This document shows positions 34,287 through 43,459 of a stretch of 64,000 nucleotides of DNA, piece after piece; the stretch's first letter is position 1; each line of letters opens with the position of its first letter. Source of the DNA: Roseofilum capinflatum BLCC-M114 (GTDB lineage Bacteria; Cyanobacteriota; Cyanobacteriia; Cyanobacteriales; Desertifilaceae); contig NZ_JAQOSO010000112.1 of assembly GCF_030068505.1 (NCBI RefSeq), positions 44,883 through 108,882 of the forward strand, written 5' to 3'. A program made the position numbers and the translations under genes. Under the pieces are notes generated by a model. That model saw only the letters and a list, made by a program, of their open reading frames with translations. It was not told the DNA's origin and did no database searches.

Positions 34287-35177
34287 ATGAGTAAAGCAAT
34301 TTTTGAATTAGTGGATGAACTGCCCACGGATAATATTACGATTAAGGCCTTGCGTGCTTTGGATTTTGTGGTTCCAGGAGAGTGGGATAACTTGGTGGGG
34401 TTTGAGAATACGATCTGCACCATTACCGGCGAAGAAGATCAGGAGATGATTCAGGCGATCGGTAATCGGGCGATTGAACTGTTTAATGATGATCAAGAAG
34501 GTTATCAACGGGCCCTGTGGATTTATCAGACCGTGAGCGGAACGGGTCGCGCTCTGGGTGCGGCTACCTTAGCGAATATGGTAGGCGATAAAATTCCTTT
34601 GGTTGGGGGGTTATTAACGAAGATGACTCCTAAACCGGTGAAAGCTCAGAGTATTGATTTATCGTTAAAAGTGGTGGGAGAATTGGTTGGGTTTTGCTCA
34701 ATTAATGGTATTCCGGGTGATAGCATTGGGGATTTCGTGGGTGCTTTAGGAGATTATGGTGGCGAGTCCTTGATGCGGATGGCTGCCCTCGTTTGTTTTG
34801 ATGGTTTGATTCCTTTGGGGCCAGATTTCTTGGGGGTGGTTTCGGATTGGATTGGCAATTTGTCGGCGGGGGATTTGGAGGACAACGATCAATTCCAACA
34901 GTTACAATCGGTAATTCCAGGAGACGATCCGGGCAGTAAGTTGGGTTTTATTGGGGAATCGTTCAGTTCGGTGTCGGGTTGGATGGGAGATTTTGTCAGC
35001 GATCGCGGCATTACCCCGACTAATGTGGCTAACAGTCTACAGAGTTTTGTGGAATTCAGCGATGATAAATTAGATTATCTAGGTGCATTCCTGGACATGA
35101 GTACGAACTATTATGAACATACAGGAATTCAGACCCTAGCCCATCGTTTAATAGAACGAGCAGTGGCAGAGATCTAA
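34287..35177 (+). CDS. Unrecognised 296-residue protein next to the VWA gene
   Basis: I do not recognise a family. The protein is acidic and soluble-looking. Its N-terminal part (about 1-75) has helical text such as ELPTDNITIKALRALDFVVP. A Gly-rich region follows (SGTGRALGAATLANMVGDKI, about 85-105). The middle part (130-200) is hydrophobic and Gly/Asp-rich (GDSIGDFVGALGDYGGESLM), ending in amphipathic helices (about 240-296). No catalytic motif is apparent. GAGGAAAAAACC before the ATG provides a possible SD. Position directly after the TerY-like VWA gene suggests they work together; the VWA could bind this protein through its MIDAS. Confidence 0.72.
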   Translation: MSKAIFELVDELPTDNITIKALRALDFVVPGEWDNLVGFENTICTITGEEDQEMIQAIGNRAIELFNDDQEGYQRALWIYQTVSGTGRALGAATLANMVGDKIPLVGGLLTKMTPKPVKAQSIDLSLKVVGELVGFCSINGIPGDSIGDFVGALGDYGGESLMRMAALVCFDGLIPLGPDFLGVVSDWIGNLSAGDLEDNDQFQQLQSVIPGDDPGSKLGFIGESFSSVSGWMGDFVSDRGITPTNVANSLQSFVEFSDDKLDYLGAFLDMSTNYYEHTGIQTLAHRLIERAVAEI

Positions 35178-35278
35178 CTTTTTGAAAGAATGGGGGGACA
35201 CGGGGACGATCCATGACCCCATTCCCCCATTCCCCCCTATCATTAGGAAAGACAGCACAGTTTCTCAAGACTCAGATT

Positions 35279-35698
35279 ATGGCAGACGAAAAAAGCACAG
35301 CCTCAAAGAAAGAAAAGCCACCCGCTCCGGAAGACAAACCCTTTGCCGAATTTATTCAACAGGATTATCTTCCTGCTCTGCAAGAGGGCTTAGAAAAACA
35401 GGGAATTAGTGACCTGAAGCTCGACTTTACCCAAGCGGCGATCGCTGTACAGGGCATGGAAAAAGAACCCCCCTGTTGGCAGGTAGTCGGAACCTGGAAA
35501 AACGGCCAACACCAATTTAATGTGTACTTTTTTAAAGAAGACATTAAAGGACAACGGGCCTTTTCCTATTCCCACAAGGGAGCCAAACCCAGCACCCTAG
35601 AACCCTTCTTGATCGACGAGCGGAAAATCAACCTGGGTTTGTTGGTCTTTGGGGTCGTCACTCGTTTGAATGGACAAAAGTGGCTCACGCTTAATTAG
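35279..35698 (+). CDS. DUF2996 family protein
   Basis: 139 residues from the ATG at 35279. The charged N-terminus (ADEKSTASKKEKPPAPEDKP) is followed by the conserved domain FAEFIQQDYLPALQEGLEKQ, CWQVVGTWKNGQHQFNVYFF and FSYSHKGAKPSTLEPFLIDE, ending NGQKWLTLN. This matches the cyanobacteria- and plastid-restricted DUF2996 family; I recall a plant homologue linked to photosystem assembly, but a function should not be assumed. It is probably independent of the VWA genes upstream, since a heptamer-rich gap separates them. Confidence 0.85.
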   Translation: MADEKSTASKKEKPPAPEDKPFAEFIQQDYLPALQEGLEKQGISDLKLDFTQAAIAVQGMEKEPPCWQVVGTWKNGQHQFNVYFFKEDIKGQRAFSYSHKGAKPSTLEPFLIDERKINLGLLVFGVVTRLNGQKWLTLN

Positions 35699-35713
35699 AG
35701 GGTTGTACCAGTG

Positions 35714-35731
35714 GAGGGGAAACTTCCCCTC
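35714..35731. terminator. GAGGGGAA/TTCCCCTC hairpin after the DUF2996 gene
   Basis: Perfect 8-base stem with a two-base loop, 16 bases after the stop codon. The tail TAAGCATTTATTCTT is moderately T-rich. It could end transcription from both sides. Confidence 0.5.
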
Positions 35732-35744
35732 TAAGCATTTATTC

Positions 35745-35840
35745 TTACAGAGTGCGATCAATGAAATCCCCCTGCACCCGATCGATCCCCATCGAGTCAT
35801 CAAATCCTGATAACAACGTATCCGCCCCAACTGACCTCAC
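35745..35840 (-). CDS. Possible 31-residue small protein
   Basis: On the minus strand a GTG at 35840 is preceded by GAAAGGG and opens RSVGADTLLSGFDDSMGIDR, ending DFIDRTL and TAA. It is followed within about 15 bases by the 35714-35731 hairpin. The text looks protein-like (Asp/Gly-rich), but I know no homologue. It could equally be the remnant of a longer gene's C-terminus. Confidence 0.25.
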   Translation of the reverse strand: MRSVGADTLLSGFDDSMGIDRVQGDFIDRTL

Positions 35841-36027
35841 TTAAACCCTTTCGTTTCTAGAAAGGACAGCTCTCCATTACCGATTCCCCATTCCCCTGGG
35901 CGGCACTCAAGTTTTAAGAATTAACAAGACTCTAAAATAGTCCTTAAATTGTGTGGATTATTTCAAAATAGAAGCGATACAATTCAAAGACGATTAACAA
36001 GGCAAGCAAGATAAAGGAGAACGACCT

Positions 36028-37860
36028 ATGCAGGCCACCACAGTAATGGCGACTCGAAGAACTGGAGCATATGCTCTGATAGATAGCTTAAAACGGCACG
36101 GAGTCAAGCATATTTTTGGTTATCCAGGGGGAGCCATTCTACCGATTTATGATGAATTGTATCGCTGTGAAGCCAATGGAGAAATCCAACATTTCTTGGT
36201 GAGACACGAACAAGGGGCTTCCCATGCGGCAGATGCTTATGCTCGTGCAACGGGTAAAGTGGGCGTGTGTTTTGGCACGTCTGGCCCTGGAGCGACGAAC
36301 TTGGTCACGGGTATCGCTACGGCTCAAATGGACTCGATTCCCATGGTCGTCATTACTGGACAGGTGACTAGGGCAGCCATTGGTACAGATGCGTTCCAAG
36401 AAACTGATATTTACGGCATCACCCTGCCTGTGGTTAAACATTCCTATGTGGTACGTCGGGCCCAAGATATGGCTCGAATCGTGGCCGAAGCCTTCCATAT
36501 TGCTAGTACCGGACGGCCGGGGCCGGTTCTGATTGATGTGCCCAAGGATGTGGGTATAGAAGAGTGTGACTATGTGCCGGTAGAACCGGGAACGATTAAA
36601 TTACCAGGCTATCGGCCCACCATTAAGGGCAATCCTCGGCAAATTAATCAGGCGATCGCCTTAATGCAAAACGCTGAACGGCCCCTACTCTATGTTGGGG
36701 GGGGCGCGATCGCCTCTGGGGCCCATGCAGAACTCAAAGAATTGGCCGAACTGTTCCAAATTCCTCTAACAACCACCTTCATGGCCAAAGGGGCATTTGA
36801 TGAAAAACACCCCTTATCCGTCGGCATGTTGGGAATGCATGGTACAGCCTATGCCAACTTTGCTGTCAGTGAATGTGACCTGCTGATCGCCGTTGGGGCC
36901 CGCTTTGATGACCGGGTAACCGGAAAACTGGATGAGTTTGCCTCCCGCGCTCAAGTCATCCATATCGATATTGATCCGGCAGAAGTGGGCAAAAACCGCA
37001 CCCCCGATGTGCCCATCGTCGGTGATGTGCGCCAAGTGTTGATCGATTTACTCGCTCGTTGCCATCAAATGGGCCTGTCCGGTCAACCGACGAAAACCAC
37101 CCTCTGGTTAGAGCGGATCAATCGCTGGCGCACCGACTATCCCTTAGTCATTCCTCGCCCAGAAGGTCAGCTCTCTCCTCAAGAGGTCATCTACTCCGTT
37201 GGCCAACAAGCCCCCAACGCTTTCTATACCACTGATGTGGGTCAGCACCAAATGTGGGGAGCGCAATTCCTGGAAAATGGGCCTCGTCAATGGATTTCTA
37301 GTGGTGGATTAGGAACCATGGGTTTTGGTGTCCCCGCAGCCATGGGTGTTAAGGTGGCTTTGGCCGATGAACAGGTGATTTGTATCGCTGGAGATGCCAG
37401 TATCCAGATGAATATCCAGGAACTGGGAACGATCGCCCAATATGGCATTAATGTGAAAGTGGTGATCATCAATAATGGTTGGCAAGGTATGGTACGCCAG
37501 TGGCAAGAAACCTTCTACGGCGAACGCTATTCGGCTTCCAACATGGAAATGGGAATGCCTGATTTTGTCAAATTGGCAGATGCTTATGGCATTAAAGGCA
37601 TGAAAATCGACAGTCGAGATCAGCTCGAAGGGGCGATCGCCGAAATGCTCTCCCATGATGGCCCTGTGATCCTTGATGCTCATGTCACCCGTAACGAAAA
37701 CTGTTATCCCATGGTGGCCCCCGGCAAGAGCAATGCCCAAATGATTGGCTTGCCCACGGTGAACAAAGAGCAGTCTCTAGAGTTGCTCTATTGTGCGAGT
37801 TGTGGAGCCAAAAACGTTACCAGTAACAAGTTTTGTCCTGAATGTGGCGCAAAACTCTAA
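36028..37860 (+). CDS. ilvB: Acetolactate synthase large subunit with C-terminal zinc ribbon
   Basis: Catalytic subunit for the first common step of branched-chain amino acid synthesis; thiamine diphosphate, Mg and FAD dependent. N-terminal ThDP domain: [16 protein letters not shown] and [20 protein letters not shown] (catalytic Glu). Middle FAD-type domain about 200-340. C-terminal ThDP-binding motif [18 protein letters not shown] with VVIINN (about 450-485). After the normal end there is a short Cys4 unit, CASCG...CPECG (Cys589, 592, 603, 606 of 610), not part of the usual enzyme. Strong SD upstream. The regulatory subunit gene (ilvH/ilvN) is not in this window. Confidence 0.95.
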   Translation: MQATTVMATRRTGAYALIDSLKRHGVKHIFGYPGGAILPIYDELYRCEANGEIQHFLVRHEQGASHAADAYARATGKVGVCFGTSGPGATNLVTGIATAQMDSIPMVVITGQVTRAAIGTDAFQETDIYGITLPVVKHSYVVRRAQDMARIVAEAFHIASTGRPGPVLIDVPKDVGIEECDYVPVEPGTIKLPGYRPTIKGNPRQINQAIALMQNAERPLLYVGGGAIASGAHAELKELAELFQIPLTTTFMAKGAFDEKHPLSVGMLGMHGTAYANFAVSECDLLIAVGARFDDRVTGKLDEFASRAQVIHIDIDPAEVGKNRTPDVPIVGDVRQVLIDLLARCHQMGLSGQPTKTTLWLERINRWRTDYPLVIPRPEGQLSPQEVIYSVGQQAPNAFYTTDVGQHQMWGAQFLENGPRQWISSGGLGTMGFGVPAAMGVKVALADEQVICIAGDASIQMNIQELGTIAQYGINVKVVIINNGWQGMVRQWQETFYGERYSASNMEMGMPDFVKLADAYGIKGMKIDSRDQLEGAIAEMLSHDGPVILDAHVTRNENCYPMVAPGKSNAQMIGLPTVNKEQSLELLYCASCGAKNVTSNKFCPECGAKL

Positions 37861-37892
37861 TGGGTAACGGGAATGGGTAATGGGTAATGAGT

Positions 37893-37910
37893 AATGGGCG
37901 ATCGCCCATT
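37893..37910. terminator. HIP1-centred 18-base palindrome after ilvB
   Basis: AATGGGCGATCGCCCATT is a perfect palindrome centred on GCGATCGC. Flanking (GGGTAAT)n and (CCCCCATT)n repeats extend the complementarity, so a long hairpin can form 30-50 bases after the ilvB stop. Termination is inferred from position and fold. Confidence 0.45.
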
Positions 37911-37974
37911 CCCCCATTCCCCCATTCTCCCCATCTGCCCTTAAGATAGAACAGATCGCTATGGCACTTGGGTT

Positions 37975-38802
37975 ATGAATAAAGCAATCTCCACCGCACT
38001 GATTTTTCTCGGTTTCACCTTCGCCACCCCTGTGGTCGCAGAAGATTTAGAGCATCTCAGACAACTGCTCTCTTCTAAACAATGTCCGATGTGTAACCTG
38101 AGCGAGTCAGGGTTAAGTATGGCTCAGTTAGAAAATGCCGACTTAACCGAAGCGGACTTAAGTTTTGCCAATTTGGATAATGCCGATTTAAGTGGAGCCA
38201 CTTTAAGTGGCGCAGATCTGACGGGAGCGCTGCTATATAAGGCAGATCTGCGACGGGCCAATTTAGCTGGAGCCAATTTAGCCGGAGCCAACTTAATCGG
38301 GGCAGACTTATCCTATGCTGACCTGACTGGGGCCAATTTAGCTGGGGCGAATTTGAGTGGCGCGTATATGGCCAATGCCCAAATTGAAGGAGCCATCATT
38401 AATACGGCTATTCTCAATGGGGTGATTGATTTTCCTGGTGGGGTTCTGACTCCGGAGGATTATTATCGGTTAGCCTTTGTGGATGCCCGTTCTGGGAACC
38501 ATCGAGGGGCGCTGGAAAAGCATAGTTTAGCCCTACAGATCGATCCGAATTTTGCCCCCGCTTATTTGGGCCGTGGCGTGAGTCGTTTGCAACTCGGAGA
38601 TGGCAGTGGGGCGATCGCCGATTGGACAGTAGCCCGTACTATTTTTGAAACCCAGGGCAATGAAGAAGGTTTCCAAACCTCCCAAGAATTCATTGAAGTC
38701 ACAGAAAAGGCGATCGAAGAGAGCAAAAGAGGCAAACGACGGGGAGGGTTTATGAGTATCGTTAATCAACTCGCTCCCATGTTGCTCCAATTCCTCTTGT
38801 GA
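37975..38802 (+). CDS. Secreted pentapeptide-repeat protein with TPR segment
   Basis: 275 residues. Signal peptide about 1-22 (ISTALIFLGFTFATPVVAED). A CPMC motif lies at the head of about 20 A(D/N)LXX pentapeptides (about 45-145), which form a right-handed quadrilateral beta-helix. Then one TPR-like helix pair (about 165-200, GALEKHSLALQIDPNFAPAYL) and a basic C-terminal helix. Such pentapeptide-TPR combinations are common in cyanobacteria and of unknown function; export to periplasm or thylakoid lumen is likely. Confidence 0.88.
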   Translation: MNKAISTALIFLGFTFATPVVAEDLEHLRQLLSSKQCPMCNLSESGLSMAQLENADLTEADLSFANLDNADLSGATLSGADLTGALLYKADLRRANLAGANLAGANLIGADLSYADLTGANLAGANLSGAYMANAQIEGAIINTAILNGVIDFPGGVLTPEDYYRLAFVDARSGNHRGALEKHSLALQIDPNFAPAYLGRGVSRLQLGDGSGAIADWTVARTIFETQGNEEGFQTSQEFIEVTEKAIEESKRGKRRGGFMSIVNQLAPMLLQFLL

Positions 38803-38873
38803 GACTCCCCAGACTCGCAACGGCGATCAGCGCCCACTACAACAGCCATTCCTCCAGTTCTCCATCTCCCTGC

Positions 38874-40589
38874 CTAACTCTGATGGGCCGCATAATGTAC
38901 CAGTTGACCCAGCTTGTGACGTAGGGTTTCTAAACCAAGACGCGCACTGGCGGAGACAAATAGAGCTTGGGGATAATACTCTTGAGCCAGAGCCAGGGTA
39001 TCGCCATCGACGCGATCGATTTTGTTAAACACCATCAAACTAGGACAAGGTTCGATCGCCAGATCGGATAATAGGGTCGTCACTGACTCTACTTGTTGTT
39101 CCCAAGCGGGATGGGACAGATCGACTAAATGTAACAGGGCATCGGCTTCGGTGACTTCCTCTAAGGTGGCTCGGAATGCATCCACCAAGGGCGGGGGCAG
39201 TTCATGGATAAATCCCACCGTATCGGTCATCAAAATGGTTTGCGGATCTCCGCTCACTGCATGGGGAACGACTAACCGACGGGTGGTGGCATCCAGGGTG
39301 GCAAATAATTGATCTGCGGTATAAACTTCGGCATTAGTCAGGGTATTGAGCAAGGTGGATTTACCCGCATTCGTATAGCCGACAATGGCGATCGCCGGAA
39401 TTTCCCGATGTTGCCGTTGATGACGCAACCGGCCTCGATGGGCTTGCAGTTGGTTCACCTCCCGTTGCAACCGCGATAAGCGCCGCGAAATCACTCGTCG
39501 CTCAGTCTCTAACTTGGTTTCCCCTGGGCCTCTGGTTCCAATACCACCGCCCAACCGGGACATCATTTGACCGCGCCCCGTTAACCGAGGCAACATATAT
39601 TCCAGTTGAGCCAATTCGACCTGAAGCTTCCCGGCACGGGACTGGGCCCGTTGGGCAAAGATATCCAAAATTACCTCAGTACGATCTAAAACCCGAATGC
39701 CAATTTGAGTTTCCAAATTTCGGATTTGAGCGGGCGATAAATCCCGGTCAAACACCACTAAAGTCGCGCCTAGGGTTTGAGCCGTTAACGCAATGTCCGA
39801 AACCTTACCTTTACCGACAACCGTTTGCGGATGGGGCTGCGATCGCTTCTGCTGAATCGTCTCCAAGACCATACCGCCAGCCGTTTCCACCAGTCGGGCT
39901 AATTCTTCCAACCCTTCCGAGAACCGTTCCGGACTCAGTTGATCTACGTGCAGACCCACCAATAACACCCGGTCTTGCTGGGAATCAACATCTTGAGCAA
40001 CCGCTTCTTTGCGAAATTCATTCTCTAGCTCTTCCACCAAGTCTAGAAAATCAGAATCGGTCAATTGCTCCAAAGTCACGGGAGGAGAAAGAATCCAATT
40101 CAGTTCGGGATCGGCAATTAAATGGGCGAGATAGGCGGATTTCACATATCCCGTTGCCCCTTTACCCCGACGATAAGAACCGCCACCACTGAGGGTTAAC
40201 ACCGCCAGAGCATCTAACCGTTGCAAAGCCATAGCTGTCAGGGTGGACTTATTGGGAGGACTCTGTTTGAGTTGTGTGGCAATACAGCGAATCCCGCTCA
40301 GTCGCTCCATGCCATAGCGGGGCAGTTCCAGGGGGGGGATCTGAGTTTGGTGGGGACTGCCGACACCTACGCGAATCACCTGGCCGCGACGGTTAATGTA
40401 GCTACAGACGGGTTGATTAATATCTGAGCTGATGGCAGCAACGCGCTGGGCAAACTCGGACGTGGTTAGGCGATCGCCCGGTAGCCGTTGATGATACAGC
40501 CGTTGCAGTTGTTTCAGTTGACTCGGCTTCAATCCTTGAATGTTGCCGTAGATGGTATCGATAGGCTCTCTCTCCCTGAGCAGTTGCAC
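38874..40589 (-). CDS. hflX: GTPase HflX
   Basis: Ribosome-associated GTPase that in other bacteria splits stalled or hibernating 70S ribosomes under stress. The 571-residue protein has a cyanobacterial N-terminal extension (about 1-195), the HflX domain with GGMVLETIQQKRSQPHPQTVVGKGK (in two blocks) and SRLGGGIGTRGPGETKLETERR, and the G domain: GYTNAGKSTLL (G1), DTVGFIHELPP (G3) and FNKIDRV (G4). The only upstream start is GTG at 40589; the text conserved in cyanobacterial homologues begins about DTIYGN, ten residues in. Confidence 0.94.
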   Translation of the reverse strand: MQLLREREPIDTIYGNIQGLKPSQLKQLQRLYHQRLPGDRLTTSEFAQRVAAISSDINQPVCSYINRRGQVIRVGVGSPHQTQIPPLELPRYGMERLSGIRCIATQLKQSPPNKSTLTAMALQRLDALAVLTLSGGGSYRRGKGATGYVKSAYLAHLIADPELNWILSPPVTLEQLTDSDFLDLVEELENEFRKEAVAQDVDSQQDRVLLVGLHVDQLSPERFSEGLEELARLVETAGGMVLETIQQKRSQPHPQTVVGKGKVSDIALTAQTLGATLVVFDRDLSPAQIRNLETQIGIRVLDRTEVILDIFAQRAQSRAGKLQVELAQLEYMLPRLTGRGQMMSRLGGGIGTRGPGETKLETERRVISRRLSRLQREVNQLQAHRGRLRHQRQHREIPAIAIVGYTNAGKSTLLNTLTNAEVYTADQLFATLDATTRRLVVPHAVSGDPQTILMTDTVGFIHELPPPLVDAFRATLEEVTEADALLHLVDLSHPAWEQQVESVTTLLSDLAIEPCPSLMVFNKIDRVDGDTLALAQEYYPQALFVSASARLGLETLRHKLGQLVHYAAHQS

Positions 40590-40711
40590 AAGATTAAATA
40601 GATATTACCTCAAAAGGTATAACACAATTGTAGTATGGAGTTCTATCAATTAACAATTAACAATTTTCATGTCGGCGACAGCCGAAACAATTAACAATTA
40701 AGAGGTTAAAA

Positions 40712-40730
40712 GCGAGCAAGATGCTCGCAC
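40712..40730. repeat. GCGAGCAAGATGCTCGCAC palindromic repeat
   Basis: Single copy of the dispersed hairpin seen at 7435 and 11276. It is preceded by AACAATTAACAATT repeats (about 40650-40700). Together they fill the 177-base gap between hflX and the AMIN gene. Confidence 0.7.
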
Positions 40731-40766
40731 TACCATCCTCCCCATGTTCCCCATCTCCCCTCCCCA

Positions 40767-41825
40767 CTATCTCCCTAAACGAACCTCAATCACCTGTCCG
40801 GGTTCAACAATGGGGGAGGTGAGGCGATCGGATTGTCCTTGAATGGGGAAAGCGCCCTCAGATCCGAGAACCAGGGCTGTAGCTTGAAAACGACTCTGTT
40901 GCCCTTGGGTTTGAAATTGTCCAATTACGGGAGTTCCCACCGGGATCAGTAAACTCCCCTGGCGATCTGTGATGGCTTCATGAACAATTAACACTTCTTG
41001 CAGGGGCATACTGGAACTGAGATAAAGGCTCTCCTGACCTGGATATCGTAATTTTAGGCGTATTCCGCCAGGGAGAACGGAGTTGGTATTCTCGGCGATT
41101 CTCCTCCGTGAATTTGACGAGGGAAAGTCTTGCCCAAATTCAATGACAGGAATCACCGTAGAGCCGATGGGAGGGAGATCTGAGGTAGGGGCAGGGGTTG
41201 GAGATGGCGATCGCCGCCTCATGCCGACTAAATCTGGTGTTGTTTCGACGGAAGCTGGTTGGGTGACGAGGGAAGCGGCTGAGGCTCCGGGGGTGGGTTC
41301 TTCTGTCTGGGTGGCTGGCGGTTGGGAACGGGGAAACAGGTCAGGAACCGACACTAGAGGCTGATTAGCTGGCGGTTCAAACCTCCCTGGTGGCAGATTC
41401 AGGACTGATGTTGAGGGATCTTGAGTCATCAACGGACGGATCGCCATTTTGTACAGTCCGGCTGATGTGGGATAGGATTCGATCGCTACGGATTCCGGGG
41501 CTAACCTCACTCCAGGAGATAAGTATAAAATTAACTGTGTTTGATTGGCGTTTGAACGCTCTAAGGAAATTTGCTGAACGGCTCCAGAGTAACTATTTTT
41601 TTCAATTGGTACTTGAATTTCCGTATTGGGTAATTCTATAATAACTCTGAGGGGATTCTCGAAAACGAAGTACCGAGGTGAGATCTCTCCTGCAAGGGTT
41701 AACTCTAATTCGGTTTTCAGGGGGTCATATTGCCATTGTCTGAGTTCCCCAGCGAGGGAGGGACAAGCCAAAAACGATAAGGCGATCGCTCCGAGCCAAC
41801 CTAACCCATTCACAGTCATTTTCAT
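40767..41825 (-). CDS. Secreted AMIN-domain protein
   Basis: About 352 residues from the ATG at 41825. The signal peptide is MTVNGLGWLGAIALSFLACP cleaved near SLAGE. An AMIN domain follows (about 30-120, QWQYDPLKTELELTLAGEIS and FVFENPLRVIIELPNT), which localises envelope proteins to peptidoglycan or secretin complexes. A Pro/Ser/Thr-rich linker (about 130-215) leads to a C-terminal beta-rich domain with LLIPVGTPVIGQFQTQGQQS, similar to the tail of secretion-associated or TrbI-like proteins. Earlier in-frame ATGs (41876, 41903) would mask the signal peptide. The exact role is unknown. Confidence 0.82.
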   Translation of the reverse strand: MKMTVNGLGWLGAIALSFLACPSLAGELRQWQYDPLKTELELTLAGEISPRYFVFENPLRVIIELPNTEIQVPIEKNSYSGAVQQISLERSNANQTQLILYLSPGVRLAPESVAIESYPTSAGLYKMAIRPLMTQDPSTSVLNLPPGRFEPPANQPLVSVPDLFPRSQPPATQTEEPTPGASAASLVTQPASVETTPDLVGMRRRSPSPTPAPTSDLPPIGSTVIPVIEFGQDFPSSNSRRRIAENTNSVLPGGIRLKLRYPGQESLYLSSSMPLQEVLIVHEAITDRQGSLLIPVGTPVIGQFQTQGQQSRFQATALVLGSEGAFPIQGQSDRLTSPIVEPGQVIEVRLGR

Positions 41826-41993
41826 TTTAGATACCCATGCCTGTATTCTAAATTCTTTGATTGGTCTGTAATTCATATCACACCTTTGCAGCAAAAAAAT
41901 CACAAGTTGACGATGGTATCATCACATCAAGATTTCATGAATTCTTAGATACTAATAGATAGACCTGCGTAATCCTAGGGGGGGAACGATGCT

Positions 41994-43436
41994 ATGTACC
42001 TGTACGAACACGACGCGACCACCACAACCCATATTGGACGGATGAATTTCTCTGAAGGACTTAGCTCCTGCTCAACCCCCAATGTTCATAAAAGACTGGT
42101 AAAACGCACCCAGCAATTGGCCCAAGCTAACTTAGAGTTAGCGGATGAAGTCGCCAAGCGGAGACAAGTGGAAGAAAACTATCGCTCCATGTTTGAGAAT
42201 GCCATGGAGGGCATGTTTCAAAGTACCCCAGAAGGGGAGTTAATCAGTGCGAATCCAGCTCTAGCTGAGATTTATGGTTATTCTAGTGTAGAAGCCCTGA
42301 AGTGTGAGGGAATTCAAGTAACAGCTTTTTATGTAGACAAAGACCGCCGCCAGGAGTTCGTTGAACAATTAACGAAGCAAGGACGGGTACGCGGTTTTGA
42401 ATCGCAAATTCGCCGACTGGATGGCCAAGTGATTTGGATTTCGGAAACTGCCAGGGAAGTGCGGGATGCAGCCGGAGTCCTTCTCTATTATGAAGGCATG
42501 GTTCAGGATATCACCGATCGCAAACAGGCGGAATTAACGATCAAAGAGTCAGAATCATCTTATCGCCAACAGTCCGAAGCCCTGCAACAGGCTTTAGACC
42601 AGGTACAACTGGCCCAAAGTCAATTGGTGCAGCAGGAAAAAATGTCGGCCTTGGGTCAGTTGGTTGCAGGAGTCGCCCATGAGATTAATAATCCTGTCAG
42701 TTTCGTGTGTGGGAATTTGACCCACGCGATCGCCTATACTCAAGATTTATTAGAGTTAGTTGAACTCTACCAAACCCACTATCCGGAACCGGTGGCTGAA
42801 ATTAAAGAGGCCGAAGAAGATCTAGATGTAGAGTTTTTAGTCGAAGATTTACCCCAAGTGCTGACTTCTATGGAAGTGGGAGCCAACCGCATTAAGCAAC
42901 TGGTTCGCAGTTTGCGCCATTTTTCTCGTGCTGACGATCAAACCCTGCAACCGGTGGATCTCCATGAAGGTTTGGATAGCACCTTAATGATTTTACATAA
43001 TCGCTTAAAAGCCAAGGGCAATCAACCAGAGATTGTCATCGATAAAAAGTATGGTGAAATTCCCCAGGTAGTGGGATATGGGGGACAACTCAATCAAGTT
43101 TTCATGAACTTGTTAAGTAATGCTATTGATGCGATTGAAGAAAAGCTCGAACAAGGCGGTTATGCTACGGAAAATCCCCAAATTGAGATTACCACTAGCT
43201 TATCCTCTGGCGATCGGGTGGAAGTTCGCATTGCTGATAATGGAACAGGTATGACTCCAGAGATTCAGGAGCAAGTGTTTAATACCTACTTTACCACCAA
43301 GCCTCTGGGCAAAGGCACAGGATTGGGACTATCCCTAAGTCAACAAATTATCAATGAACGCCATAGCGGACAGTTGAGATGTGACTCTCAACCGGGTGAA
43401 GGAACCACATTTATTATTGAGCTGGCAGTTCAATAA
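41994..43436 (+). CDS. PAS-domain sensor histidine kinase
   Basis: 480 residues: a short coiled coil (about 25-55), a PAS/PAC sensor (60-180, NYRSMFENAMEGMFQSTPEG and YYEGMVQDITDRK), a coiled coil with QSQLVQQEKMSALG, a kinase core with GVAHEINNPVSFV (His229), and HATPase with NLLSNAIDAIEE, DNGTGM and GKGTGLGLSLS. It shares its kinase core with the three other GVAHEINNP kinases in the window but has one PAS only. No receiver gene adjoins it. Confidence 0.93.
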   Translation: MYLYEHDATTTTHIGRMNFSEGLSSCSTPNVHKRLVKRTQQLAQANLELADEVAKRRQVEENYRSMFENAMEGMFQSTPEGELISANPALAEIYGYSSVEALKCEGIQVTAFYVDKDRRQEFVEQLTKQGRVRGFESQIRRLDGQVIWISETAREVRDAAGVLLYYEGMVQDITDRKQAELTIKESESSYRQQSEALQQALDQVQLAQSQLVQQEKMSALGQLVAGVAHEINNPVSFVCGNLTHAIAYTQDLLELVELYQTHYPEPVAEIKEAEEDLDVEFLVEDLPQVLTSMEVGANRIKQLVRSLRHFSRADDQTLQPVDLHEGLDSTLMILHNRLKAKGNQPEIVIDKKYGEIPQVVGYGGQLNQVFMNLLSNAIDAIEEKLEQGGYATENPQIEITTSLSSGDRVEVRIADNGTGMTPEIQEQVFNTYFTTKPLGKGTGLGLSLSQQIINERHSGQLRCDSQPGEGTTFIIELAVQ

Positions 43437-43459
43437 CAGTTTGTTTAACCGATTACCCA

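Larger units (their letters stand above)
35699..36027. other. Intergenic region upstream of ilvB
   Basis: Holds a hairpin (35714-35731), a possible 31-residue minus-strand ORF (35745-35840), and about 170 AT-rich bases leading to ilvB with a strong SD (AAAGGAGAA, ending about 7 bases before the ATG). I see no recognisable leader peptide or riboswitch. Confidence 0.5.

Noticed and set aside
35841..36027. Riboswitch or attenuator leader for ilvB
   Set aside because: No Leu/Ile/Val-rich leader peptide and no recognisable riboswitch core; only a good SD and AT-rich sequence.
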